From contig JAOAPG010000130.1 in assembly GCA_025462785.1 (NCBI GenBank), positions 1 through 42,061 of the forward strand: DNA of 42,061 nt, given 5' to 3'. A model generated the notes under the pieces. The model was not told the origin of the DNA. It did not search any database and saw only the letters and a program-made list of their open reading frames with translations. Of the stretch, positions 1 to 8,402 are shown in pieces. This stretch comes from Acidobacteriaceae bacterium. Its GTDB lineage: Bacteria > Acidobacteriota > Terriglobia > Terriglobales > Acidobacteriaceae. The stretch's first letter is position 1. Each line of letters opens with the position of its first letter. Position numbers and translations under genes: made by a program.

Positions 1-1181
1 GCTTCCTGCGCAGCCGCTGAGAAGCTAGTGAAGTGCCGTGTCACTCCCACCAAGGATTCGGACGTAACATCGAAAGTGAACTGCGGGCCGAAATAGGATC
101 TCAGCACCTCGGCCCCCGCAGCACTGATCGCACTGTGGGCACCCGGATATGCAGGGTCTGGAGCCGTGTTCGTACTTAGCGGAAGCCACGTTGGATTAGG
201 TTCCGTACTAGGATTGCCGTCGGTGCCGGCCATTTCAACAGCAGTGACTGGCCGCCAGAATTGGTACGTGTACTTAGCGTCAAAGAAGGCGATCACCGTG
301 TCGGCAAGGCTGAGGTTCAGCAGTGCAAACAGACGAGCGCTTCGGGCCAAATTAAGGTGTTGTTTCAACGCTGCGGTCTGCGCAATCTCGTTCCAGAAGT
401 CCTGAATATTTCCATTCCAGAACATTCCAATTTGCGTCTGCTCCGGGGTACGAGTTGTGCTGTTGATGGATCCCAGACTTTTGACCTCATCAAAAACCTT
501 CGTGTACTCGTCGCTGGTCAACGCGGGCGGCGGGCCGGGACGAAATTCGTCCACACGCGCCAAGGCAAACGGCGTGACCTGCGGCCAGTGCGTGAAATCC
601 GCTGGTGCGAAATTGGGTGGTGTCAGTTGATAGCCGCCCGGCTGGTTTCCGGGCACAAACGGAGGCAGAGCGACGGCCGATCCGTCATTGCTTCGCAATA
701 ACAAGATCTGAGCCGCAACGGTTTGTCCTACTGCGATGCCATCCGCCTTATTCTGCCCATCCGCAATTTGCGCCAAGTCTTGCTGAAGCTCAGCGTCGAA
801 TGTCGGCTGAAAAGCTGTGTACAGCGCGACCAGCACATCATGGGCGGCTTGGTCTGCTGCAGCTGGTTGCGAAGCGTTCCGCGGCACGCCCCGGAGGCGG
901 ACAACGTACGGACTGAAGGTTCCGTCAATGTTGTTGATGGCGTCATAAGTGGCAGCATGCAGCATGGCGAAGTTGCGGGTTGAATGAATAGTTGCTGGTT
1001 GGGCGCCGGGAGTTCGTACGATTACTAGAAGAGTCTTGTTCCACTCGACGACTGGATTCACCGACTGAGGAGACGAAGCTCCTGGAGTAGCTTCGCCGTT
1101 CGGCGTGCCACTAGCGGACGAGGTGACCCAGGTCGAAAGACTGACGCATAGAAGTACTAGCATGATTAAACGTTTTGCCAT
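1..1181 (-). CDS. Vanadium-dependent haloperoxidase-like (PAP2 superfamily) secreted protein, partial
   Basis: The gene runs off the left edge; about 393 codons are present and the C-terminus is missing. The start is ATG at 1181 with GAGGA just upstream. A hydrophobic leader (MAKRLIMLVLLCVSLSTWV) suggests export. The first two vanadate/phosphate-site motifs of the PAP2/haloperoxidase fold are visible: KYTYQFWRP (pattern K-x6-R-P) near residue 310 and a PGAHSA segment in place of PSGH near residue 340. The third motif (R-x5-H) would lie outside the window. It is a clear paralogue of the next gene, sharing FWRPVTA, DGNP and the RTP-Q-IG-FW segment. Whether it halogenates or only dephosphorylates cannot be read from sequence; many bacterial members have no known substrate. 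Confidence 0.85.
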   Translation of the reverse strand, partial: MAKRLIMLVLLCVSLSTWVTSSASGTPNGEATPGASSPQSVNPVVEWNKTLLVIVRTPGAQPATIHSTRNFAMLHAATYDAINNIDGTFSPYVVRLRGVPRNASQPAAADQAAHDVLVALYTAFQPTFDAELQQDLAQIADGQNKADGIAVGQTVAAQILLLRSNDGSAVALPPFVPGNQPGGYQLTPPNFAPADFTHWPQVTPFALARVDEFRPGPPPALTSDEYTKVFDEVKSLGSINSTTRTPEQTQIGMFWNGNIQDFWNEIAQTAALKQHLNLARSARLFALLNLSLADTVIAFFDAKYTYQFWRPVTAVEMAGTDGNPSTEPNPTWLPLSTNTAPDPAYPGAHSAISAAGAEVLRSYFGPQFTFDVTSESLVGVTRHFTSFSAAAQE

Positions 1182-1519
1182 TGAATTGTCCTCATTGTTT
1201 GGGGTAGGAGAGAATGGCAGAGCCGATTCATTTACAAACGGCAACGTTAGACACCCTCGCCATTGTAGAAAACTGAGGATTGGGGCAAATATTCCCGGGT
1301 CGACTTGGCATCGCAAAACAATCGTGAGAGGGGTGAACCCAATGACCTCGCGCACCCGGCATCGCAAAATACGTTAGAGACTCTGATGAGTAGTGCGGTG
1401 AAATACGCAATCAAACCAGAATTGCCGCACGAGGAGTGATTGGCCGGTGTACAGGCTTTTTCAAAAGAGGCGGGCAGAGGCGGCAAAAACCAAAGACTCG
1501 CCACCTCTGACATTCCGCT
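1182..1519. other. Intergenic region between the two haloperoxidase-like genes
   Basis: No gene is supported in these 338 bases. On the minus strand, just after the second haloperoxidase gene, a 10-bp stem with one G-U pair can form (about 1470-1507, arms CAGAGGTGGC and GCCGCCTCTG), but it lacks a proper U-run, so it is at best a weak terminator. A 12-nt direct repeat (GGCATCGCAAAA) occurs at about 1307 and 1361 without obvious meaning. Confidence 0.4.
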
Positions 1520-2764
1520 CTACTGCACAGGCCTGAAATAATTGGCCACCACGTTCTGTGCGACTTTATGGCCGAGCACAAATCCCTGTACCAACGAGTG
1601 ATGGTAGTGAAATCCAGCATAGATACGTGCGAATTCCACCTCGTTCTGCCACTCGCGAATGCTGTTAAAGTTGTGGGTTGTGCCGGTTACCGCGCTAGTA
1701 ACGGATATCCGCAAGTTTGGGCTTCCAAAATAAGCCTTAAGTATATCGGCCAATGCTCCGGTCAGGCAGGCGTGTGCTGCCGTGTATTCTGGATGCGAAG
1801 GCGTCGTGGCCAACGGTAACCAATTGGTATCAGCGACAGTATCAGGATTACCGTCGATATCGCCATTGCGAATCGCGGTCACTGGCCGCCAGAAGCTGAA
1901 GTGATATTTCGCGTTATAGCAACCGATTAAGCTGTCGGCCTCGGCTGCATACGCCATGCCAAACAATCTCGCTGTATCCGCAAGGCTCAGGTTCAGCTCA
2001 GTGGCTTTCGCGCGTAGCAACCGGCCGTATTGGGAGGTAGTGTGATCTGTCCAAAAGAGGCCAATCTCTTTTTGTTGTGGCGTCCTCACCGTGCTGTTCA
2101 AGGCTCCCAGCGTCTTCACCTGGTTATAATCGTTGGCCCAAGTGCTACTGAGCAGGTCGGGCGGTGGCTCGTCGGGAAGGAATCGCGCCGGATCATCAAA
2201 TGTGAAGGGCCGCATCTGCCCGACCCAGGGCGTTTGTGGGGCGATTGTGCCAGGCGTCAGGATCCATACCCCGGGGACTGGCGCTGGTGGGAAGCTGTAG
2301 GGCACGCTGGCTCCTCGACCATCGCCTGCGCGCAACGCGATCAAGGCGTTGGCTGAAGCCAGGCCTAAGCTCTGTCCGCTAACTTTCTCTGGACCGTTCG
2401 GGATAGCTCCCAGTGAGATGTTGTACTGGATAAAAAGAGACGAATATTGATCAGGTAACAAGTACAACAGTGTGCGATACGCAGCTTCAATAGCCGCCGC
2501 ATCGGCGGAAGCGCCTGCCGGGGCGGTGAGCGAGTATTTGTAAGGTTCGAAACGTCCATCGATGGCGTTGACCGCGTTGTACACGGCCAATTGCATGTAG
2601 GCGACGTAAATTCCCGCCCCACCCGCAGTTGCGGAGCCTGGTGCCGTGCTGCTGCGAGCTGCTGTGATTGCAATGGAGTTCCAGTCGGTCACGGCGTTCT
2701 GTGCAATCGCCCCTGGCGCAATCAGCAAGGTCGCGACGGCTACTAAGCGTTTGAGTCCGTTCAT
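1520..2764 (-). CDS. Vanadium-dependent haloperoxidase-like (PAP2 superfamily) secreted protein
   Basis: The protein has 414 residues. A strong Shine-Dalgarno (AGAGGAGG) stands a few bases before the ATG at 2764, and the first about 21 residues form a signal peptide ending near AIAQ. All three site motifs of the family are present: KYHFSFWRP (K-x6-RP), HPEYTAAH in the position of PSGH, and ARIYAGFH (R-x5-H) near the C-terminus, so the vanadate/phosphate pocket looks intact. Family members act as haloperoxidases or acid phosphatases in the periplasm or outside the cell; the substrate is unknown. It is followed on the same strand by a paralogue, giving a tandem pair, and is divergent from a CadC-like regulator that could control it. 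Confidence 0.88.
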   Translation of the reverse strand: MNGLKRLVAVATLLIAPGAIAQNAVTDWNSIAITAARSSTAPGSATAGGAGIYVAYMQLAVYNAVNAIDGRFEPYKYSLTAPAGASADAAAIEAAYRTLLYLLPDQYSSLFIQYNISLGAIPNGPEKVSGQSLGLASANALIALRAGDGRGASVPYSFPPAPVPGVWILTPGTIAPQTPWVGQMRPFTFDDPARFLPDEPPPDLLSSTWANDYNQVKTLGALNSTVRTPQQKEIGLFWTDHTTSQYGRLLRAKATELNLSLADTARLFGMAYAAEADSLIGCYNAKYHFSFWRPVTAIRNGDIDGNPDTVADTNWLPLATTPSHPEYTAAHACLTGALADILKAYFGSPNLRISVTSAVTGTTHNFNSIREWQNEVEFARIYAGFHYHHSLVQGFVLGHKVAQNVVANYFRPVQ

Positions 2765-2953
2765 TTTTCCTCCTCTTTTTGGCCGCTACTACGGTCCGGA
2801 CGATCTTCGGGTTTCATGCTTGGAGCATCAATCCTACTTCGCTCCTTTCCGCACCAAATTTGAATCAGAAGGTAAGCCCCTGATTCCTCACAAGATAGGA
2901 GCGCACCTCCGAAAGGCGTGTTTGTGTGATAGGCTTCGCTTCCGGAGATCTCT

Positions 2954-4903
2954 ATGCCCCCGGACGAAACGCAGGCTCACGCAGTCCGCCGCTTCGGCGC
3001 GTTTGAGATAGATCTTCGATCGGGAGAACTGCGCAAAAGCGGGATGCGGCTGCGGATTTCGGGTCAGCCCTTTCAAATCTTGGCCGTCCTGGTCGAACGT
3101 CCCGGCGAGGTGGTCACGCGTGAAGAGTTGCATTCCAAGCTGTGGCCGTCCGATACCTTCGTCGATTTTGATCACGGGCTGAATAACGCAGTCGCCCGGA
3201 TTCGCGAGGTACTGGATGATTCCTCGGATACACCGCGATACGTGGAGACCATTCCACGGCGTGGTTATCGCTTCATAGCGGCGCTGGCCTATGTTCGGCC
3301 GGCTACTGTCACTCCGTCGGCCTCAGAGTCGAAAGTCAGCTCTGCGCACGAGATTACGCGTCCGGGTGCTTCGGACCCTTCAGTTCTACCTACTGACAGA
3401 AGATTCTCTTCTACCCGACTGAGGGTCTTGCTCGGGGGAGTAACCGTACTCATACTGTTCACCCTCGCTTTAGTGCTGAACCGCGGCGGTGGCGCCAAGG
3501 GCACGATGGACCCAGCCATCAAATCCCTGGTGGTATTGCCTCTGAAAAACCTGTCGGGCGACGCAACGCAAGAATACCTTGCTGACGGAATGACGGAGGC
3601 TCTCATTGGACGCCTCTCCAGGATCCACGATCTGCGCGTCATTTCCCGCACGTCGGTGATGGTTTTCAAAGACACACGCATGTCCGCGCCGGAAATCGCT
3701 GAAAGGCTGCGCATCGACGCCATTGTCGAAGGTTCTGTAATACGCGAGGGCAGCCGGGTTCGCGTCACTGTTCAACTGATTCGCGGCGCGACCGACGAGC
3801 ACATTTGGGCAGAAGAATACGAGCAAGAATATCGAAGCATTCTTACCTTACAGGAAGAGGTGACTCGGACAATCGTCCAGCAAATTAAGATCAGGCTCAC
3901 ACCCCAAGAGCAAGTGGGCCTGTCAGGCGCGCGTGCGGTCGATCCCCAGGTCCATGAGAACTACCTCAAGGGCCGCTACTATTTCAATCAGCGCACGGAA
4001 GACTCGCTGAACAGAAGCATCGCGTACTTCCAACAAGCAATCACCGGAGACCCGAGCTATGCCTTGGCTTATTGCGGCTTGGCTGACGCGTACGCGCTGC
4101 TCGGGTTTCGCGGTGGTGTTCCCTCAAAACATGCACTGTTCGAAGCGAAGACAGCAGCGCTAAAAGCGATCGAACTGGATGACACTCTCGCCGAACCTCA
4201 CGCATCTCTCGCATTCATCGCCGAGACTCATGAGTGGGATTGGGCAACCGCCGAGCGGGAATACAGGCGCGCGCTGGAACTCAATCCGGGTGATGCCCGG
4301 GCTCGCCACTGGTATGCCGGTTATCTGATGTATGTAGGGCGGTTTGAGGAGGGGATTGCTGAAGCCAAGCGTGCTCGGGACCTCGATCCGCTGTCGTTGC
4401 CGGTCAACAATGCCCTGGCGGGCAGGTTGCTCGTAGCGGGCCGGGTCGACGAGGCTCTGAAGCAATTGCAGGAAACTTTGGAAATGGATCCCCATTTTGC
4501 GCCAGGCCACCAGACCCTTGGCTGGGCATACCTTAATAAGGGAAAGCACGAGGAGGCGATTCAAGAGTTTCAAGAGGCGCTACAACTCTCCGGCACCGAC
4601 GATACCGACCTCATGCTGGACCTTGGTTTCGCCTATGCTGCAGTTGGCAACCGAGAAGAGGCGCGCAGGATACTCGCCAAACTGAAGAACCTACACGACC
4701 GTGGGCTTGTACCATCCGGTTCAATCGGGATTCTCTATGGCGCCTTGGGCGAGTTGAACGAGGCTTTCGCCTGGCTGGAAAAGGCTTATGAGGAGCGTGA
4801 CCCTGAACTTACGTATCTCAAAGTGCCGGGCCGAAGGTTCGAGCCCCTGCGTCACGATCCGCGATTTCAAGACCTAGTGCACCGTGTCGGGTTACCAGAC
4901 TAA
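2954..4903 (+). CDS. Winged-helix / TolB-N / TPR membrane-anchored transcriptional regulator (CadC-like)
   Basis: The protein has 649 residues. Residues about 12-110 are an OmpR/CadC-type winged helix (GQPFQILAVLVERPGEVVTR, then the wing YVETIPRRGYRF). One membrane segment lies at about 152-175 (LLGGVTVLILFTLALVL). Residues about 190-330 match the TolB amino-terminal-like domain (VVLPLKNLSGD, DAIVEGSVIREG), and the rest is TPR repeats ending in the DPRFQDLVHRVGL tail typical of the family. GGAGA sits 5 bases before the ATG. Such one-component regulators sense through the TPR/TolB part and bind DNA through the cytoplasmic winged helix. The gene is divergent from the haloperoxidase pair, with a 189-bp shared region that probably holds both promoters. 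The ligand is unknown. Confidence 0.92.
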   Translation: MPPDETQAHAVRRFGAFEIDLRSGELRKSGMRLRISGQPFQILAVLVERPGEVVTREELHSKLWPSDTFVDFDHGLNNAVARIREVLDDSSDTPRYVETIPRRGYRFIAALAYVRPATVTPSASESKVSSAHEITRPGASDPSVLPTDRRFSSTRLRVLLGGVTVLILFTLALVLNRGGGAKGTMDPAIKSLVVLPLKNLSGDATQEYLADGMTEALIGRLSRIHDLRVISRTSVMVFKDTRMSAPEIAERLRIDAIVEGSVIREGSRVRVTVQLIRGATDEHIWAEEYEQEYRSILTLQEEVTRTIVQQIKIRLTPQEQVGLSGARAVDPQVHENYLKGRYYFNQRTEDSLNRSIAYFQQAITGDPSYALAYCGLADAYALLGFRGGVPSKHALFEAKTAALKAIELDDTLAEPHASLAFIAETHEWDWATAEREYRRALELNPGDARARHWYAGYLMYVGRFEEGIAEAKRARDLDPLSLPVNNALAGRLLVAGRVDEALKQLQETLEMDPHFAPGHQTLGWAYLNKGKHEEAIQEFQEALQLSGTDDTDLMLDLGFAYAAVGNREEARRILAKLKNLHDRGLVPSGSIGILYGALGELNEAFAWLEKAYEERDPELTYLKVPGRRFEPLRHDPRFQDLVHRVGLPD

Positions 4904-4923
4904 AGGGCTCCTCTCCGTGCTAT

Positions 4924-5111
4924 GTTCCGGCTGGCGCGTTTAGTTCTTACTTGGGACTCGGCGATGACGAACAGGCATTTGCCTGGTTTGAGCGAGCCTA
5001 CCAGGAGCAGTCAAACATTCTGCAATTCGTTAAAGTGCATCCTTATCGTTAATCCCGTTCGCGACGAGCCCCGTTTTGTGGAACTTGGTACACGGCGTCG
5101 GGCTCGACTAA
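4924..5111 (+). pseudogene. Frameshifted 3' remnant of a second TPR regulator gene
   Basis: Translation from 4936 reads AFSSYLGLGDDEQAFAWFER, then QFVKVHP and a stop at about 5050. In the next frame it continues as PVRDEPRFVEL, and after a further shift as VHGVGLD and TAA at 5109-5111. This matches the tail of the intact regulator just upstream (EAFAWLEKAYEERD, HDPRFQDLVHRVGLPD). The piece is therefore the last about 60 codons of a related gene with two frameshifts and no 5' part, and it is not functional. It probably records a tandem duplication or recombination between regulator paralogues. Confidence 0.8.
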
Positions 5112-5432
5112 TATTGTTAGCCCCACGTGTTCTGGATCGTCGGTGCCACACTCGCGAACCCAGGCCTTCTCTTCTTTGCGATCTCAGCTGCTTGGCCTCG
5201 AAGGCGATTCCAGTCGCCCAAGCTCAGGTCGAAAGCGTCCGCAATTTGTAGAAATAAACTGGCGGAGTGCTTGACTACTGGTATTACAGTTAGGCTCTTG
5301 CGAGTTATCGGCAAATCGGAATGTCGACGATTGATTCGCCACCGATTTTCTCGAATCCGGAACTCCCGCTAATAGCTTGTGTACGGCTGGCGACATGTCT
5401 TTTCTCTTTCGTTCAGCATCATATGCAGTGTC
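5112..5432. other. Intergenic region upstream of the methyltransferase
   Basis: I see no supported gene, RNA or repeat in these 321 bases. A long open frame on the minus strand overlapping this stretch is an antisense shadow of the methyltransferase gene. The promoter of the methyltransferase presumably lies here, but no convincing -35/-10 pair stands out. Confidence 0.35.
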
Positions 5433-6164
5433 GTGACAGAGTATGACAAATTTGCCGAAGTCTATGAACGACATTTCGCCCAAGAGTTCAAACAGCGCGT
5501 ACTTCCAGTGTTGCAGAAAATCCTGCTGAATTCTCTTGCTCCTCCGGCTGAGATTCTTGAGCTCTGCTGCGGCCCCGGCCTCCTCACTCAGGACCTCGTG
5601 GAGCGTGGCTATAAGCTCACCGGTATTGACATCTCTGGACCGATGTTGCGACGGGCCCGGAGCAATGCACCCAAAGCGACGTTCCTCCAAGAAGATGTGC
5701 GACGTTTCCAGCAGCCCCGAGTTTTTGACGCTGCCGTGTGCCTTTTTAACAGCTTTGCCCACTTGTTCTCCGCCGAAGATTTGGTAGCCGCATTTCAGCG
5801 GGTGAATGTTGCTCTCAAACGGGATGCAGTATTTCTTTTCGATCTGAGCACGGAATATGCCTACCGCACAAAATGGCACGGCTCGTTCTCTATGAGTGAG
5901 CCGGACACAGTCTGGATTCTTTCTCCTTCCTATGACTCCAGAGAACGTATAGCAACCAACCACATTACTTTGTTCGAAGCCACTAATTCTTCTTTGTGGA
6001 CGCGCACGGATTTCGACATATACCAATGTTGCCATTCGGAGCAGGAGATCCTGGCGGCCTTAACACACACCGGCTTTGGAGCTGTACAGGTCTTCGATGC
6101 GGAGCGAGACCTCGATATGGTCGATGAAGCTGGGAGAAGTTTTTTTTGTGCGATCCGTAGCTGA
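5433..6164 (+). CDS. Class I SAM-dependent methyltransferase
   Basis: The protein has 243 residues from a GTG at 5433. An upstream in-frame ATG at 5379 would add 18 hydrophobic residues without a family match, so the GTG (reading TEYDKFAEVYE) is preferred. The Rossmann SAM-binding motif I is ILELCCGPGLLTQDL, followed by the acidic strand-2 motif LTGIDIS and a motif IV-like FDAAVCLFNSFAHL. The C-terminal half (TDFDIYQCCHSEQEILAAL) resembles small-molecule or glycan methyltransferases. It stands alone on the plus strand with no operon partner, so the substrate is unknown. It is not closely similar to the other two methyltransferases of the window. Confidence 0.85.
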   Translation: MTEYDKFAEVYERHFAQEFKQRVLPVLQKILLNSLAPPAEILELCCGPGLLTQDLVERGYKLTGIDISGPMLRRARSNAPKATFLQEDVRRFQQPRVFDAAVCLFNSFAHLFSAEDLVAAFQRVNVALKRDAVFLFDLSTEYAYRTKWHGSFSMSEPDTVWILSPSYDSRERIATNHITLFEATNSSLWTRTDFDIYQCCHSEQEILAALTHTGFGAVQVFDAERDLDMVDEAGRSFFCAIRS

Positions 6165-6341
6165 GCAATTCGAACCTGCGCCCCATTGCATGCACTGCGT
6201 AAACGTCACGTTGCCACGTCAAATCCGGCGGCCTCATCGGATCGGGGTGCTACGATCGACGGAGCGGATTTTGATAGTCGCACAGTTCCCCCGGCCAGAA
6301 CTCCGGCATCTTTGCACCGCGACGCGGCGTCGGGTTCCCGG

Positions 6342-6369
6342 TTTGTATATATTGAGGGCGAGCTATAAT
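6342..6369 (+). promoter_or_regulatory. Probable promoter of the small zinc-ribbon gene
   Basis: A perfect TATAAT at 6364-6369 is preceded by a weak TTGTAT at 6343-6348 (15-bp spacing), in an AT-rich island within GC-rich DNA. A second AT-rich box (TATAAAATAT, 6378-6387) lies just downstream. The transcript would begin shortly before the GTG start at 6414. Confidence 0.4.
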
Positions 6370-6413
6370 TTGATCGCTATAAAATATAAGCGTCATATCA
6401 TGGAGACTGAATA

Positions 6414-6632
6414 GTGTTTCCCGTCAAAATATGCACCATCTGCTCGGAAGAGTTCGAGTTGAAGCCCGATAAACCTGGTTACGCTAACCGCTGTCCAGAG
6501 TGCAGCACCCCCGAACAAACGGACGCCATAACCAAGCGCCGCATGGACGCCGACGAACGCAAGACTGTAACTGAAGCGAATGAAGCCCGGAGACAAGCGA
6601 TCCGGGACCTCCTTTACCGTAAAGATCGGTGA
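6414..6632 (+). CDS. Small Cys-rich (zinc-ribbon-like) hypothetical protein
   Basis: The protein has 72 residues from a GTG at 6414, with GGAG about 8 bases upstream. Two CxxC knuckles (CTIC at residues 7-10 and CPEC near residue 28) suggest a single zinc ribbon, followed by a charged helical tail rich in Arg, Glu and Lys. This is the layout of small nucleic-acid-binding or protein-binding ribbons. No function can be assigned. The clear ribosome site, the promoter-like box upstream and the paired CxxC motifs argue that it is real. Confidence 0.65.
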   Translation: MFPVKICTICSEEFELKPDKPGYANRCPECSTPEQTDAITKRRMDADERKTVTEANEARRQAIRDLLYRKDR

Positions 6633-6941
6633 TCGCTTTCCGAAGCAAACCCTGCTGGTGCTATCAAACGGTGGTCCTGTGCAGTGAATAGATGCATAAA
6701 ATCTGATTATGCCTTTGTCTTTTCGGCTGTTCGCCGAGACCCCCTAACCAACTTTCTCCAGCAGGTAAGCGAGTACGCACCTGTTGAACGCTGACCCAAT
6801 CTCTTGAAACGCTGAACCGTCGTTGGTGCGTCGCACAACGATTCGTGATTTGCTGTTCGAAACTTGGGATCACTCTGCGATAGCCGAGGGACGCCTCACG
6901 AAGAAGCGGCGAGCTTACTTATGTTTTTCTCGGCGTACGCG
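6633..6941. other. Intergenic region between convergent genes
   Basis: No gene, terminator hairpin or RNA is recognisable in these 309 bases. Short open frames exist on both strands, but none has a ribosome site together with a protein-like composition. Confidence 0.3.
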
Positions 6942-7979
6942 TCAATTTGATTTTTTGGCTTTGTGCGTAATTCCCCGCAAGAGGAACTCCTGTGCGAGGT
7001 CGGCGAGCCCACGCTCGCCGGTGTTAATGAGGGCATTCCCAAACACCCTCCCTGCGCCGCGATCCGACGGCGGATAGTAGGCCATCGAGATCGAAGCCGC
7101 AGCTAAATCGCCACCGATTGTCGAGTAGTTTGGCTGCATCCGTCCGTTGTCTCCGCGACAAATAAATGTGCTGGAGATTGCGTGCCAAGCGCGAGACTTC
7201 TTTGTGCCGGTACCCTGATAGAAGTAACGCGGGTCCTGATGCAGAAGTGATGGCAGGATGGCGCCGCCGATCATAATATCGCTAAAGCCATCGGCATAAC
7301 TAGCGCCCAAACGTTTGGCGTAACCCTCCGCACCCTGGCCGTAGTTGGGGGTGTCTCCTGCTTGGTCGATGCCGGCAATTAAGGCTACTCCGATGATAGT
7401 AACCGGATCAAACGCGACCTTGGTGGCGAGTTTGAATTTCAGCTTGGGCGTGAGCGGCACGGCGTTGTGATCATAGACGACGTAAAAATTCGGGATGATG
7501 CCAAAAATGCGCTGTTGCTCCTCGACTTTAACCTGCTCGGTGGCGATCTCCTCGAGGGAAGCAGGCTTAGCAGCAACACTTACTATGGTACGCGCCTCTG
7601 CGATAGAGAGCTTGCTGGCCTTTAGGATTACGTACTGGCCTGGGTTGAGAATGACCGGGGCGGAGGTCCAGTTTGCAAATCCCTTGGCGCTGACGGTAAC
7701 GTGATAAGCACTTCCTGGTTGGAGATCCTTAAATTGAAAGAAACCGTTGTCATTCGTCACGGACATGTAGGGGTTTTTGAGGACGGTACCTTGAAGAACC
7801 ACAGTGGCGCCGACAACAACGGCGTCGTTCACATCCGTTACAGTACCGACGATAGTTGCTGCGTTGGGCTTGGGCGCGTCAGGCAACAGAGTCAGTTTCT
7901 CCTGCGCCTTGGAACTCATGGATCCGTAAAGACAGACCAGAACTGTGTAGATCAGGAGTACTAAGACGCGCCACTTCAT
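6942..7979 (-). CDS. Carboxypeptidase-regulatory-like domain surface protein
   Basis: The protein has 345 residues. The ATG at 7979 is preceded by AAGGAGG and opens a signal peptide (about residues 1-25, ending near SSKAQ). Residues about 40-120 form a carboxypeptidase-regulatory-like beta-sandwich (TIVGTVTDVNDAVVVGATVV, then NGFFQFKDLQPG). The C-terminal about 170 residues carry the HQDPRYFYQGTGTKKSRA block, a pattern I associate with acidobacterial secreted proteins of unknown function. The plug-like N-terminus resembles that of the large TonB-dependent-like proteins of this phylum, but no beta-barrel follows. It probably acts at the outer membrane; the role is unknown. Confidence 0.8.
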   Translation of the reverse strand: MKWRVLVLLIYTVLVCLYGSMSSKAQEKLTLLPDAPKPNAATIVGTVTDVNDAVVVGATVVLQGTVLKNPYMSVTNDNGFFQFKDLQPGSAYHVTVSAKGFANWTSAPVILNPGQYVILKASKLSIAEARTIVSVAAKPASLEEIATEQVKVEEQQRIFGIIPNFYVVYDHNAVPLTPKLKFKLATKVAFDPVTIIGVALIAGIDQAGDTPNYGQGAEGYAKRLGASYADGFSDIMIGGAILPSLLHQDPRYFYQGTGTKKSRAWHAISSTFICRGDNGRMQPNYSTIGGDLAAASISMAYYPPSDRGAGRVFGNALINTGERGLADLAQEFLLRGITHKAKKSN

Positions 7980-8402
7980 TGCGGGTCCTCCTTGGTGAAT
8001 TGATGACAGAAGCCGTTGATGTGACTCTCCTTAAACAGATTGAGTTAAAGCAAACCGCAGGCCAAGCGAGATGCTAAGGAAACACCTCGTAAATCGCTGG
8101 CTCTAATGAAGAGCAAAAGCCCAGGCGGGGAACATGTCTGGACGTGTCGAAGGCAAGCTCGACACTTGTCACCGGTTGGTCACACAGGGTAAGGCTCTCG
8201 CAGAGTTGATGAGTGAAGGAGCAAAGTTTCGTTGCAGCGGCGGGGCAACTGAAACGCCTGTCGTAAGGGGCGGGAATTCGCGGGGTCTTTTAGACCTAGA
8301 TCTGGCTGGTAGCAGAAAACGCCGACTTCACGGTATGAACAACTGTGGAAAGAGGAGTAGTCGGGCTGAGTACAAACGGCATCCTAGCATCGAGACCTTC
8401 GA
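7980..8402. other. Divergent intergenic region
   Basis: These 423 bases separate the minus-strand surface-protein gene from the plus-strand phosphoesterase gene and must hold both promoters. The only clear signal is the AAGGAGG ribosome site of the minus-strand gene next to 7980. A 90-codon open frame on the plus strand (8134-8406) has no family-like features and is not called. Confidence 0.35.

Noticed and set aside
1470..1507. Hairpin after the second haloperoxidase-like gene as a terminator
   Set aside because: The stem is fair, but no U-run follows it directly, so it was not listed as a terminator.
5184..6035. A 283-codon open frame on the minus strand
   Set aside because: It lies antisense to the methyltransferase gene, has no family-like motifs and no ribosome site, and is a shadow of the real gene.
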